Source: Cladocopium goreaui
Taxonomy: Eukaryota > Sar > Dinophyceae > Suessiales > Symbiodiniaceae
Direction of reading: 5' to 3'
DNA length: 64,000 bases
Assembly: GCA_947184155.2 (NCBI GenBank)
Contig: CAMXCT020001714.1
Location: forward strand, 47,501 to 111,500
Position numbers and translations under genes: made by a program. Below the pieces are notes generated by a model. The model was not told the origin of the DNA, made no database searches, and saw nothing but the letters and a program-made list of their open reading frames with translations. Below are positions 1 through 11,832 of this stretch, one piece after another. How positions within the stretch are numbered: the first letter of the stretch is position 1; every line of letters begins with the position of its first letter.

Positions 1-467
1 ATCCAATGAAAATTGGAAGGGCCGCGCCGGGTGAATTTTTTGGGCCAGTTGGAAAATTGAAATGATTTGAAATGATTCGAAATGTATTGAATCTGTTGAA
101 TCTTTCATTTTTGTGGGGTGACCGGTGGTGATCCAAATTTCAAACCAAATTCTTGGGGTACCCAGACGATTCATTCTTCAGTGTTGAACCAACATTTTTT
201 TGGGGTACCCAGTCCTCACCTATGTTGAGGATAAGACATGATTTCCATGGCCGTCATACGTTCTCCTCCTGGGATCTATACGATTTTGTGAGGTATTGCA
301 AGTAACCAATGTCATTGCAACCCAGAAATGGTCCCCCAAAATGGACAATTTAGGGCAACTCATAGTTTTTTTGAAAAAACACATTTGAACATTATTCCAA
401 TGTTTGGATGGTTACATCCCAAAATGGAGTGCAAAAGTGGATGATTTGTCCCAATTGTCGTTGACAG

Positions 468-530
468 GTGGAAGAAGCTTTAGCGCGGGGCTCCAACGAC
501 AACATCAGCTGTTTGGTGATCTTCCTTTGA
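468..530 (+). CDS. PP2C-type Ser/Thr phosphatase, last exon (partial)
   Basis: A short exon follows a TTGACAG acceptor and reads VEEALARGSNDNISCLVIFL before a TGA at 528-530. The core ARGSNDNISCLVI is the C-terminal signature of metal-dependent PP2C phosphatases (usually A.xxGSxDNIT followed by a hydrophobic strand), where the Asp of the DN pair binds a catalytic metal. These enzymes remove phosphate from Ser/Thr residues in signalling. The rest of the domain should lie upstream. I could not identify another PP2C exon in positions 1-467, so most of the gene is probably outside the window. The family call rests on one motif, but it is a distinctive one and the stop falls where PP2C proteins often end. 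Confidence 0.62.
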   Translation: MEEALARGSNDNISCLVIFL

Positions 531-1208
531 CCGGTGTGACCAGCGGCTGTTTTTAAGGACATTTTGCTGCATAGGATGCCATCATCAAATAAATTGTTAC
601 ATACATCAATGACAAGGGATTATGTTGTTGCTACATGTTGCTACTTCAAGGTTCTAAGTTTCTAGTTTTGAGTCCTATCACCTTGACATTGGTACCAGTA
701 CCTCAAGGTTCGAAGTTATGACTATCTCAATTTTCGATTTTTCTAAGTGCTTAGTGTCTTTTCATCTTACTAGCAATGTGTTGAAATGACATTTTGAATG
801 GAAATTTGTTCATAGACGGGGTGACCTTCCACACTCTGAAAGCATTCAATATTGCTAGTGACTATATGCTTATGAGTCATTTCCCAGTTTCCTATTGGAA
901 GACGCAGATCGTCGCAGATCTATCCACCATAGTTTGAACCATAGCTTGAACTTTGAACCAATGAAGTACGGGCATTTTTTTCCTACGACTTTTGCAGGAA
1001 TATGACTCAAAGTGATGGAACACACAAAGACCTGCGTATCAAATCAACTTGTCGGTGTCACACCTGCGGCCTTTTGGTTGTAGCTGCATTTCAAAGTACA
1101 AATGCCCGCTGCAGTTGCCAATGAAAGACTCCGTACCGGTCCGTAGCTGGGTGAAAAAGATCAGCTGCAGAATGGATGTGACTTGATTCAAAGAGATGGA
1201 TTCTCAAC
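531..1208. other. Intergenic, no gene seen
   Basis: No exon with a recognisable motif and no array was found here. Two degenerate copies of a TTGGGGTACCCAG motif lie just upstream (about 155-210) and resemble the ends of the GGAGGTTTCC hairpin family found elsewhere in the window. Confidence 0.4.
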
Positions 1209-1284
1209 GGCCGCCGATCTCCGGCCGCCGATCTCCGGCCGCCGATCTCCGGCCGCCGATCTCCGGCCGCCGATCTCCGGCCAT
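1209..1284. repeat. 14 bp tandem repeat (GGCCGCCGATCTCC)n
   Basis: The unit GGCCGCCGATCTCC is repeated about five times in near-perfect head-to-tail copies. It is GC-rich in an otherwise AT-leaning region. The open frames over it encode only a low-complexity Arg/Gly string and are not taken as a gene. Confidence 0.85.
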
Positions 1285-1349
1285 ATCCGGCCACAGCTTT
1301 TGTAATTGGTCGCCTTGGATGCTGCAGCTGTTGTGCTTCGGTAGTCAAA

Positions 1350-1457
1350 TGGAGGTTTCCTAAGTCATGGTCCCCAAATCATGCAAGTCATGAATGACCA
1401 TTTTTGTATTGAAGCCCATGGCGACGACTGGGGATCCTCCATTTGTTAAGAAACCAC
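1350..1457. repeat. Hairpin element, family A (GGAGGTTTCC ends), degenerate copy
   Basis: The left end reads AATGGAGGTTTCCTAA. The right end, read on the other strand, gives GGTTTCTTAACAAATGGAGG. The inverted ends are imperfect but match the same family seen near 4994, 42831, 49736, 52443 and 63379. No coding capacity is present. Confidence 0.5.
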
Positions 1458-2289
1458 CCAATCATGCCATGGAATCTGACCACAATGACCATAGGTGCAA
1501 TTTCGAATCAGGCGTAGACACCTTGCCATTGAAGACAGCCATGACCCCCTGAAGAATGAACACCAATAGAATTGTGCTGACCCGGAAACGCATGTGGTTC
1601 CAGGCACCCAAACCTGAAGTATAGAGAGACAATTGAAGTCATTGTTCCTTATTCTTTTCTTCTTACTCTTCTACATTGTTCAGTACAGTCTGTTTGTCAA
1701 TTGGAAGATCCCGATTTTCCTCCGGCCATCAGAAACCCTAACCAGCCAGAACTAGCCACTGTTGCTCTGTCTAAACGAAACCGTTTCAATGAGCAATGGA
1801 AGAGTTTCCAGAGCAAGAGCTTGCAGGGCCAGAGGAGCCTCTTGGATCTCTTGGATCTCTTGGCTTGCCAGTCTTCTAATAAAGGAAGTGGCTGGATCAT
1901 TTCTATGTCTGAAAGCATCCAATTTTCGGAGAAGCAACACACCATTTTGGGCCGCTTGGCAGTTCCCTTTGCGCAGGATGAGCCAGAATTGCCATCGCCC
2001 TGGGCCCCCTGGCTTGGCTTCATTCTTATTTATTATATCATCATTGTGGCAAGCCAATATCCTCACATTTTTTGGACAAGATCTGCTAACAGAAGTCCTG
2101 TTTGTCAAGGCGGGGTACTGCAGAAAACATAGGAACACCATCTTCCGAACGGCTCTTTTGGGTCCATGTTTCCTTCCAACCTGTAGTTTCTGGCAAATCA
2201 TCACCGATGTTTTTTTTTTCACTTGTATTATCAAGTATGATCTGAAGTTGCACGTACTCTTGACTTGATGTGCCTGTGTTTCAAAGAAT

Positions 2290-2660
2290 CGCCCCCTAAG
2301 ACGAAATCCCGAATCGTTTGCTGAACGTTCCACAGCTGGAGTCGTTTGCTGCTCAGGTGCGTATCCAGGATGTGGATGGCCAGAATGTCTACATGAACCA
2401 GGTGGATCGGCGTGGGGCAAGGGGTAAGTTCTAAACTTCGTTTTTGTCTCCAAAAATGTTGGTAAAAATCCAATTCCAACGGTTTGGAACATCATTGTCC
2501 CTTGTAATTATGATTTGTTCCATTTTCCCTTTCAAGATTGCCGCAGATTGCCAGTCATGGTGATGTACGTTTTTGGGCAAGGGGGGCAGGACACTGGAGA
2601 GTCGCAGTTTGAGCCGCCCCTCTTCGAGGACTACCCTGATTTCGAGGCCGCTCCTGAGCT
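2290..2660 (+). CDS. Two candidate exons of an unrecognised gene
   Basis: About 2296-2430 stays open and contains VPQLESFAAQVRIQDVDGQN followed by a YMNQVDRRGARG stretch, ending near a GGTAAG donor. After a CCGCAG acceptor near 2540 a second segment reads IASHGDVRFWARGAGHWRVA, which loosely recalls a WD-repeat strand (HGDVRFW). The two pieces have balanced amino-acid composition and plausible splice sites but no definite family. Longer open frames between 1700 and 2270 exist on both strands and I cannot tell which, if any, is coding. Treat this as exon candidates only. Confidence 0.28.
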
Positions 2661-2984
2661 TTGTGGGGATGGTCCTGGATCTGTTGGGGACACCCATTGC
2701 ATCCACTGGTTTGCAATCGTTCGTCTGATTGAAGCAACGTGATTGGGATGCCCTATTTTGGACACCCACGTGATGTGTGGTGTATTATCACGAAAGGTAG
2801 CTCCAGAGGGGCTACCTTGAGTTTTACTTTACGAAGTAAAGGGGAGGGCGACCAGCCCCGTTACCTGATTCTTCAGGAGATTGCTAGTCATTTTAGTACT
2901 CCCCCCCCCCTCCACACCAGAGCAGACTCAAAACATTGTAATTTACAGTATTTTTGTTCTTTTCGGATCAAGAAACCACATTTT

Positions 2985-3215
2985 GCTACATGGTGAAACC
3001 TCCGTAAATACCAGTGTTTTTGCTAGGTGCTGGCCAAAAAACACTGTAAATACCGTGCTTTTTACTACCAGAGGCAAAAAACATCGTAAATACCGTGGTT
3101 TTGGGCTTCCGACCCGCCAAAAACATCGGTATCTACGGTGTTTTTTGCTCCGAGAGTTGCAAAAACACGCGAAAACACCACCGATTTGACGATTTTCGGC
3201 CACTACGGAACCGAG
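2985..3215. repeat. Degenerate ~45-50 bp repeat with GTAAATACCGTG core
   Basis: Four related units carry a core such as GTAAATACCGTG followed by a T-rich or A-rich stretch: CCGTAAATACCAGTG, TGTAAATACCGTGC, CGTAAATACCGTGG and the inverted-looking GGTATCTACGGTGTTTTTTG. A similar core (GGTATTTACGGTGTTTTTTG) recurs at about 16952. No gene is seen in the block, which runs straight into the AC-rich array. Confidence 0.55.
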
Positions 3216-3224
3216 CAAAAACGC

Positions 3225-4670
3225 TGCAGGGGTAACACCAACACCAACAACAACAACACCAACAGCAACAGCAACAACAACAACGACGACAACAACAACA
3301 ACAACAACACCAACACACAACGCACAATGCACAATGCACAACGCACAACGCACAATGCACAACGCACAACGCACAACGCACAACGCACAACACACAACAC
3401 ACAAAACACACAACACACACACAACACACACAACACACACAACACACACAACAACACACAACCACACACACACAACACACACACAACACACACACACACA
3501 ACAACACACACACAACAACACACAACAACACACCACAACACACAACAACACACAACAACACACGCAACACACAACAACGCAACAACGCAACAACAACACA
3601 CAACAACACACAACAACACACAACAACACACAACAACACACACAACAACACACACAACAACACAAACAACACACAACAACACACCACAACACACCACAAC
3701 ACACACAAGAACACACAACACACAAGAACACACAACAACACCACAACACACCACAACACACAACAACACACAACAACACACAACAACACACAACAACACA
3801 CAACAACACACAACAACACACAACAACACACAACAACACAACAACACAACAACAACACAACAACACACAACAACACACAACAACACACAACAACACACAA
3901 CAACACACAACAACACACAACAACACACAACAACACACAACAACACACAACAACACACAACAACACCCAACAACACACAACAACACACAACAACACACAA
4001 CAACACACAACAACACACCACAACACACCACAACACACCACAACACACAACAACACACCACAACACACACAACAACACACAACAACACACAACAACACAC
4101 AACAACACACAACAACACACAACAACACACAACAACACACAACAACACACAACAACACACACCAACACACACCAACACACAACAACACACAACAACACAC
4201 AACAACACACAACAACACACAACAACACACAACAACACACAACAACACACAACAACACACAACAACACACAACAACACACAACAACACACAACAACACAC
4301 AACAACACACAACACCACACAACAACACACAACACCACACAACAACACACAACAACACACAACAACACACAACAACACACAACAACACACAACAACACAC
4401 AACAACACACAACAACAACAACAACACACAACACGAACACGAACAATACCAACACCAACAACACGACCAACAACACCAACACCACCAACAAACCCAACCA
4501 CACCAACAACACTAACAACACTAACAACACCAGAAACACTACCACCACCAACAACACCAACAACACCAACAACACCAATACCAACAACACCAATAACACC
4601 AATACCACCAGCACCACCAACACCACCAACACCACAACTACCACCAACCCCAACCACATCGCCGAAGCCT
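3225..4670. repeat. AC-rich microsatellite/minisatellite array, mainly (AACAACACAC)n
   Basis: About 1.45 kb is almost free of G and T on the + strand. The centre (about 3520-4410) is a 10 bp unit AACAACACAC. The flanks are looser CAA/ACC/CACACA sequence. All frames are open on both strands, giving long Thr/Gln/His/Asn or Cys/Val translations that are artefacts of composition, not proteins. Confidence 0.95.
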
Positions 4671-4993
4671 TTTAATCGCTTTTACTAGACTCCCCTTTAT
4701 ATTTTTGGAAAAAAAATGGCCGCGTCGCTTTTACCAGACTCCACTTTATGTATTTTTCCCTCCCTCTCCCCTTTATTTTTTCTTCGGTTCCTTCCTTGCT
4801 TACCTACCTTTCGTGTTCCCCCTCTCAAGTTGATTGACCAAGATATAAGCAAATATATCAACAGATTGCCGAATCATGATACCAGTAATGGACAACCATG
4901 CGTGATTGCCCATCTATCGTATTGGCGCCTTTGCTCTTTCAAACTTGTGTCGGATCTAGACACTTTTTTTGGGTGGTACACTCTGCGATGCCG

Positions 4994-5074
4994 ATGTGGG
5001 GGTTTCCTAAAATAGCGGTACCCCCTTATACACCATCCAGCTATTGGGTACCCCATTTATGGAAACCTCCATGT
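4994..5074. repeat. Hairpin element, family A
   Basis: Left end GTGGGGGTTTCCTAAAAT and right end CCATTTATGGAAACCTCCAT are inverted copies. Inside them GGTACCCCC and GGGTACCCC also pair. The element is about 80 bp, non-coding, and sits just upstream of the glycerol-3-phosphate dehydrogenase gene. Confidence 0.75.
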
Positions 5075-5425
5075 GACCTATTGTAACACAGAAGTGTATA
5101 AACTATAAACCTACGTAGCTTCTCAACATCGTACCAATGTGACCGGGCGGTGAATCAACACACTTTGCGCAAGCGGCGGAACCTCTCTTTTTGTCATTCT
5201 GCTGGCATTTTTAAAGAACGAGTCAAATGAGCACCCTGTATGTCACCCTTTGCTCATGACATCCATGCTACACTTGAGAAAAATCAAAGTTCATAGCTGG
5301 TTGAACAAGCAACTTCGACTTGGCCTACAATGAAAATCATGAGAATCATTGAAGTTCCATGAAATGCCTGAAATCTTGGATGATTTTCAACTCCTTTCAT
5401 CTTCACTGCCCAGCGTGGCCTTGCC

Positions 5426-8400
5426 ATGAGCATTCCCAGCGGGCCCAGCGGTCCGAAACCGCCACCGATGGGGCCCCCCCAAGGGCCCTCTCCGAAGCGT
5501 GGCCCAGCGCACCAACCCTCCCCTGTTCGGAAAGTTGCGGTTCTTGGCGGAGGCCGGACTTTCTGCTGACAGTTCCATTGATTTTGAAGGGTTTTTCTGG
5601 GGGTGCATTGGGTGCATGTCTACATATAATTACATATATTATTATATATATCTATAATATATATATATATCATATGTCTACGAATCTGAAGCGGCCAAAC
5701 TGCTGGGTTTCATTGGTATCATTGACTTTCTGTGTTTCAACTCCCACTCTTGAAACACAGATCTCCAATCGTTTTTCATCGCCGCAGGCGCCTTTGGAAC
5801 TGCAATGGCCAATCATTTGGCCAACAAAGGAATTACAGTGCAGCTGTGGGCCAGAGAAGAGGAGGTGGAACTGTTGGCGTCGTTGTGCATTTCCTAGTAG
5901 ACAAGGCCCATCTGGCGACCCCAAAAAACCGTCCTTGGCAGGTGGTTCAAAGCATCAATGAGAAGCATGAGAACAGCATCTATTTGGCAGGCAGGAATTG
6001 GCTTTCAACTCCATCCTTTGTTTGTACATTCACCAAACAGAGATGTCTTAGATGTGGCATTCAAGTTCGGCAGCAATCTTGCCCAGGAATTCCATTGAGC
6101 CAGAAAATCATCGCAAGTAGCAACGTGGCAGACGCTGTCAATGGCGCTGAACAGTGCCTCAGTTGAGAGAAAAGGTTGGTGTGGACATAATAATTACATA
6201 ATATGGCCAACGCAGCCAAGCAATGTTGAATCCATTGTTGTCATTTGTGGCCAAGAAAGGAGCATCATCATCTTGAAACCACTTGGTACAATGCTTCAAA
6301 GCATGTTTTGGGTTGGTGAATGGTAGTTCATCCAGATGCATCGGGCATGGGGCCATTCGGGTTGTGAAGTCTTCGATCTCTCATTGAAAAGCATTCCGAC
6401 GCCCAGGGTCTACTTGATCATTCCGACACCCTTCATTGAGAAATGGCTGGTGGAGTACCAGAGCCACTTACCCTGGTGGGTCCCTTTGGTTTGCTGCAGC
6501 AAAGGCCCGCCAGAAAAGCCTGTTGACAAAAAGACGGACGCCGCACATATGTATAGTAACTTTATGTAACTTTAAATGAAAGAATCATTCTGAAATTCCA
6601 GGATATGCCATGAAGATCCATGAAGAGATGATGGAACATGAAAACCCTATTCAACATTTAATGAACCCATGAAAATGAGGGTGGACCTCATGGAAATCTG
6701 ATGGTTCACTGCCATCGACCCAGCACTTCCTTTCCAGTAGACCCATCACCAGGTCGAAACAGTGCAGATTCCTGAAGGATGAATGCAGATTATATATGCA
6801 TCATTATGCATCTATACAATATAATGTGTCTATAAATATATATATATAATATAATATAATGTATAGACCCATTATTCTAATGTCCGGAACGGCATTCAAG
6901 CAAAGCAAAGAAACACACGTAACTCACATTAATTCACATCCACTGATCCACCACCTTCCGTAGACACATGGTTCTCACATGTTCTCATGACTTTGCTGAT
7001 GTTCATGACGTGTTGATCCTATCCAAGTCATCCTTGGATGCCATGTTGGAGGTATCGAGAAAGAGAGTCTGCGAACTCCATATGAAATCCTTGTGGATGA
7101 ACTGCCTGGAAAGTACCACGCAAAGTTGGCAGTGGTCAGTGGCCCTTCGTTTGCCAAAGAGATCGGAGTTGGCTTGCCCACAAGTGTAACCTGTGCTGCA
7201 CATGACTCGGAGGCTCGGAGGTCAGAGAAAATTGGGGCCAAACACAAAAAAACATCTCAGCGACATGCGTGACTTTCATGCACTTCATGAACTTTAATTG
7301 AACCACGGCTTATATGTGTTTCTGATGACATGAAGATACATCAAGAATCATCAAGATACATGATACACATCTACAATATACAGATCCAGCTCTCTCTCTA
7401 TATATATACACATTTCAATATCATAATATCCATATATAGTATCCCTATCCCATCTCTCTCCACAGGTGGCCAAACAGGTCCAGGTGACCTTGGCCACGCG
7501 GAACTTCCGCGTCTACACCGCCACGGACGTCATCGGCGCGGAGCTCTGCGGCGCGCTGAAGAACGTCCTGGCCATCGCCTGCGGTGCCTCGGACGGCTTC
7601 GGCTTCGGCGCCAACGCGCGGGCCGCGTTGATCACGCGAGGTGCGGAGGTTTTTGGGAGGGAAGGATGGGAAGGATGGTCCCGGTGTGGAGGATTTGCAC
7701 CCATGGAAGACGTGGAAGTTTCTAGCAACTGGAAGATTATATAATGATTAATGATCAACTGGTGAGATTATATGATTATATGAAATTATATGGATGATAT
7801 GATGGGAAATAATTGATATAATGGATATGACAGGATGGGGAACTAAAGGGGAGAGATTTCCGCTATATGAATGGGGATTTATTAGGAGATATAGAACCAA
7901 CGTGAACCAATTATACAAGAAAACTATATCCGATGTGAAGCAAGAAAAATGGTTTAAACCAACTCTTTGGTGATATAATGGGGATATAATGTGATATATC
8001 ATTCAATGGATTGGATTAAGGGAAATTTTACAGGAAACCATGGATTTCCCCATTAAATATGGGGCTTTCCTGTAAATTTTCCCTTAAACCAATCCATTGA
8101 ATCATCAACAAGATCATCTGGCAGTTCAATGGATTTTCATGGAACATACCTCTCGAAAAACGTCCGTAGGATGATGGGTGCGTTGACGGTCGGAACTCTG
8201 GAGATGATCCACGGCTCCGGTTCTGTATCCCCTTCCCAAGAAACCTATTACTGTATATAGACACACCTCAGAAGCCCGGACTTATATTGGATCTAACATG
8301 ATCTAACCATTTTAGGGGTCCAAGATATTGCATATTAGGAGATGGCATGAACTGTCATCATGGGATTGATTCTGTTTTGAGTTGTATTCAGCTCTGTTTC

Positions 8401-10067
8401 AGCTCTGTTTTGATTTTGAGTTGCAACGTCTATACGGTCAGTTCTGAATTCGTAGATGCTGCTTGTTTTGATTACACTCGTTCCGAATCGACCCTGCACC
8501 ACAGACTCTGGAAGTGACTTTGGGGAATCTCCTATTTTTCAATATCACAGTGATAATCACCATGTTTCCTGATTTTCCTGGTTGCAATCCCCTCTGAGCA
8601 CTTTTTCAAAGTAATCTTTAAAGTAAGTGAAACCATCTGGTTTGGTCTCAAAAAAGCGCGGACCGCCAGAATTTCTATGGTTTATATCATATATCCATGG
8701 TTTATCCATGGTTTTCCCCACCAAAAATGGCTATCTTTCGAGCTTCCCCAGGCCTCGCAGAGATGACCCGTTTGGTGGTGAAGAAGGGCGGCAAAGCCTC
8801 CACCATCACCGGACTCGCAGGCGCATCCCATAGCAGGATATGATCCATAACGTGGGATATAGTTTTTAAGTGATTTAGATCCATCTATACACATTACTGT
8901 ATTATGTTATGATATGTATATGATATGTATATTATATGTATATGTAAACAAATGTAAATCATGATATATGATCCAGATACAAGTGCGATATAACATGGTC
9001 AGTAGCAACTTATTAAATCTTGCTAACTGGTATGCACCCCCCAGTAAACCAGCCAAACATATCCAAATGCGGATATAAGGGGATATATCACAACCAATAT
9101 GATTTTTGGGCGTTCTGAACATGGGAAATTGCCACCACTTTGTGGAATTTTTAACCGGAACGATATTGATTCACAAACGCCTATAACCAAACCACACTTC
9201 AACGACACAGCCCAGCACGCAGCGAAACGTTCCGCGACGCGCAATTCGCTGCCAGGGGTGGGAGACTTGGTACTGACCTGCAGCAGCAATTTGTCCAGAA
9301 ACTATTCCGTGGGCCATGCGATGGCATCCAACGCCGTTCCTGAGCACAAGAGCCTTGGACACAAGGGGGATGACTGGGTGGTTTAAAATTGCATTTTTTT
9401 AAATGGGGGTAACTCGAGAGTAGCCATGGGATTTGGGGGGTAGCCAATTTTCGGACAAGGCCATTTGGAATGTGTTACTATGATTAGCGTTTGCAATATT
9501 TTTTCCTTCGACGTCGTATCATCGGTCTTCAGTGTAGTGAGTGTTTGGTCAGACAAACATATTTTGGAAGGTCTGACCAACGGACCCCACCAAAAAAATT
9601 GAAGACCACAGCTAGAGCGCAGACGTGGAGAAGAGAAACACCCCTTCCGAAAATCCCTGCGAAAGATGTCCACAGCAACGATCCAAAGCGTCAGGAGAAG
9701 CCAAGACGAGTCTGCAAAGAACTTCAACAAAGATTTGGCAGTGGCAGAGGGCGTCAAGACGAGCCTGGCAGTCCATTTGCTGGCAGAAAAACTTGGTGTT
9801 GAAATGCCAATTTGCGCTTCTGTCTACGAAGTTATTCACAAAGGTTCCTCGGCTGGAGTCAGAATGGGCTTGAGAGCAGGGCCATGGCTCAGCAACCACT
9901 TCAAGGCTCAAGTGTTGTTTGGTTTCGTGGAAGCAATGTGCACCGGTTGTGATCCTAATTGGCAGCCAGGTATCGATATCAAGACAGCTTTGAAGAAGTT
10001 GCAAGATCGACCCCTGAGGGATGAACACGATGAATACCAAGGCACTTGGGTTTGGAGTGCTCTCTAG
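5426..10067 (+). CDS. NAD-dependent glycerol-3-phosphate dehydrogenase, ~11 exons
   Basis: The enzyme interconverts dihydroxyacetone phosphate and sn-glycerol-3-phosphate using NAD(P)H, linking glycolysis to glycerolipid synthesis and glycerol production. Exons read from the sequence: 5426-5552, 5788-5864, 5942-5990, 6087-6153, 6407-6504, 7052-7212, 7466-7640, 8752-8820, 9256 to about 9345, about 9741-9843, and 9970-10067. Phases agree wherever both ends could be placed. Motifs in order: [15 protein letters not shown] (dinucleotide-binding loop), [50 protein letters not shown] (catalytic Lys), [24 protein letters not shown] and the C-terminal LQDRPLRDE. The predicted length of about 370 residues fits the bacterial/plastid GpsA-type fold. 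The ATG at 5426 gives a 35-residue Pro/Gly-rich leader before the domain; an earlier exon cannot be excluded. The end of exon 9 and start of exon 10 are unresolved. Confidence 0.92.
5553..5787 (+). other. GC-AG intron inside the NAD-binding loop of the dehydrogenase
   Basis: The intron begins GCCGGACT and ends GCCGCAG, splitting the third Gly codon of the GGGAFGT loop. Removing it restores an uninterrupted motif. Further GC donors are inferred at 5991, 6505, 7213 and 8821, and GT donors at 5865, 6154, 7641 and 9844. Confidence 0.8.
6820..6865. repeat. Short TATAATATAA tract in an intron
   Basis: An AT-only microsatellite lies in the intron between exons 5 and 6 of the dehydrogenase gene. It has no other visible feature. 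Confidence 0.7.
8000..8103. repeat. Hairpin element, family C (CAATGGATTGG ends), intronic
   Basis: TTCAATGGATTGGATTAAGG at the left end pairs with CTTAAACCAATCCATTGAA at the right end. The arms extend inward through GGAAAATTTACAGGAAA-like sequence, giving a near-complete ~100 bp hairpin. It lies within the intron after exon 7 of the dehydrogenase gene. A second, more diverged copy lies at 49131-49210. Confidence 0.85.
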
Positions 10068-10523
10068 TACAGTGGTACAGTGGTACAGTTTCCGGCAGTG
10101 CCTGCCATGCCTGCACTTGGGATTCGCATCCTGCTGGGTCGCCCAGCCTTTAAAAGAAAGACCCATGAGCAGAAGTGCCGACATGTGAGCTGATTGCGCT
10201 GAAGAGCGATGGAATACAGAGATGGCAGCATGATAGATGTGTGTTGGGGAAGAAAACAGAAGAAAACAGCATATTAAATTATATATATATAGTTGTAGAC
10301 TTTATATGCATGTGACCTACTGCAGGGGAGCGGCAAAGTTATTCTATACGTTCCAGATCAGATCTCATACTATCTCCAAGATTTCTGCCATCGAATGCAC
10401 CAGCCAGCATGTTTGGTACCCGTTTCCGATGCTCGTGATGGGAGTTGAAGCCGTGGAGGAAAAGCAACGAGATGGATGGACACCATATGACACCACCATA
10501 AATTCCCCCAAAAGATATGAGAA

Positions 10524-10692
10524 TTCATCTGGGTAAATTATAACGGGGCTATGAACCCTGGGACCAAGAAGCGTTGGGTAAATTATAACGACCTCACTAC
10601 GACCTCACTGGAAATCATGGTTAGTAAGGGAAATCATCCCCAAATGGCCTTATTTCAGGTTAGTGAAATATTATAATTTACCCAGATTCATG
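10524..10692. repeat. Terminal-inverted-repeat element (CTGGGTAAATTATAA)
   Basis: TTCATCTGGGTAAATTATAA at the left end is matched in reverse by TTATAATTTACCCAGATTCA at the right end. An internal copy of GGGTAAATTATAACG occurs near 10576. The element is about 170 bp, non-coding and MITE-like. Confidence 0.75.
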
Positions 10693-10718
10693 GGTTTGGA
10701 TGATTGAGCACTTGACTG

Positions 10719-10976
10719 ATGAAATCCCCCCACTTGATGGTGACTGGCGGCCTGGTGGCTGCGATCCTTTGGTGCAGGATGACGAAGCCTACTCGGAGGA
10801 GGCAACGTGCGACCTCTCGCCACAGCCGGCGCTACGTGTCCATGAGGTCACTACCTCCGAGCGCGGCTCACAGCAGGCTGGAATCGGATCACCAAATGCC
10901 CCCTGTTGAGCTGTTTGTAGCAGCACCTTTTGCTTACAGCTTCTGGGCAATTTTCCATGTGAACAGTCTGGAGTAA
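10719..10976 (+). CDS. Candidate exon or small membrane protein, unrecognised
   Basis: An 85-residue open frame starts with a possible membrane segment (LMVTGGLVAAILWC, residues 6-19). An Arg/Ser-rich stretch follows, then a second hydrophobic stretch (VELFVAAPFAYSFWAIF) near the end. The composition looks more protein-like than neighbouring frames, and the region is GC-richer than its flanks. No family is recognised, and the overlapping frames on both strands are also open, so coding status is uncertain. It could be one exon of a larger gene. Confidence 0.3.
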   Translation: MKSPHLMVTGGLVAAILWCRMTKPTRRRQRATSRHSRRYVSMRSLPPSAAHSRLESDHQMPPVELFVAAPFAYSFWAIFHVNSLE

Positions 10977-11484
10977 ACGGTAGCTGAGTTTGCTCCAGAA
11001 AGCGCAATGCAAACGAAGAGATTTCTCCTGCAAAGCATGGTGTTTCATGGTGTTTATCTATATAGATTCTATATAGTCCTGGTGTAATCCAGGTACCGCA
11101 ACCAACTTAAAGTGCAAGCACGCCTTAGTAGAGCAAAACCATCAAAGCTTCCTTTTGTAGAAGGCTGTGCGTAAAACATCCTGATGGAGAAAGTTCCTGG
11201 CAACATTGCGTAAGGGTTTGCTGCTAGGCGTAAAAACTGTGGTCCAGACACTTTCTTGGTGTCTGAGTTTCAAGGTGTTGAACATCCCGTTGTAGGCTGC
11301 TGGGTGTCAACTAGTTTTGGTGTGATGCGGTGTAAAAGCTTTTGGTGGAAGAGCTTTCCATGGTGCAAGACATTGTCACTCAGAAAGGTTAACTTCTAAA
11401 ACAGGTTTCTTGGCGTAGCAGCATCGGTAAAGCATCCGCCGCTGGTGTCAACACGTGAGGCTGTACAATCCATAGCCACAGGTG

Positions 11485-11832
11485 GTGATCGTGACGCTGT
11501 CTGAACAAGCTGACTGGCAAGTGGCCACACTGGGTGCTCAGGCGGAGCCTCCGGGGAGCCCTCCGGTTGGTGAAACTTATGAAGAACTGACCTTCAGAAA
11601 TTCCAAACATGATAGAACAGAACATGCATCAAAATGCTATCTGGATGCCTTGCCAATCTTCCAAGGGAAGGCAGCCTCAGAGCACATGATTGCCAGTGAA
11701 CCCCACAAAATTGGTCATTTCAGGATTCATTGTTTCGGAGTCAATCATTTAGAGCCCTTCGCACATATGTCATACATATGTCAACTAATAGTCAACTCAG
11801 AAAGTTCTGACACCAGTTTAGACAGCAGTTGA
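11485..11832 (+). CDS. Candidate exon, unrecognised
   Basis: A CCACAG acceptor is followed by VVIVTLSEQADWQVATLGAQ and a continuous frame to a TGA at 11830-11832. The first 60 residues have normal composition. The later part could be intron read-through. No family is recognised. Confidence 0.25.
   Translation: MIVTLSEQADWQVATLGAQAEPPGSPPVGETYEELTFRNSKHDRTEHASKCYLDALPIFQGKAASEHMIASEPHKIGHFRIHCFGVNHLEPFAHMSYICQLIVNSESSDTSLDSS

Noticed and set aside
3138..4688. Open frames of about 390-516 codons on both strands encoding Thr/Gln/His/Asn or Cys/Val repeats
   Set aside because: They follow from the AC-rich array lacking stop codons in any phase; composition is that of the repeat.
9612..10184. 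190-codon minus-strand frame
   Set aside because: It is the antisense shadow of the last dehydrogenase exons.
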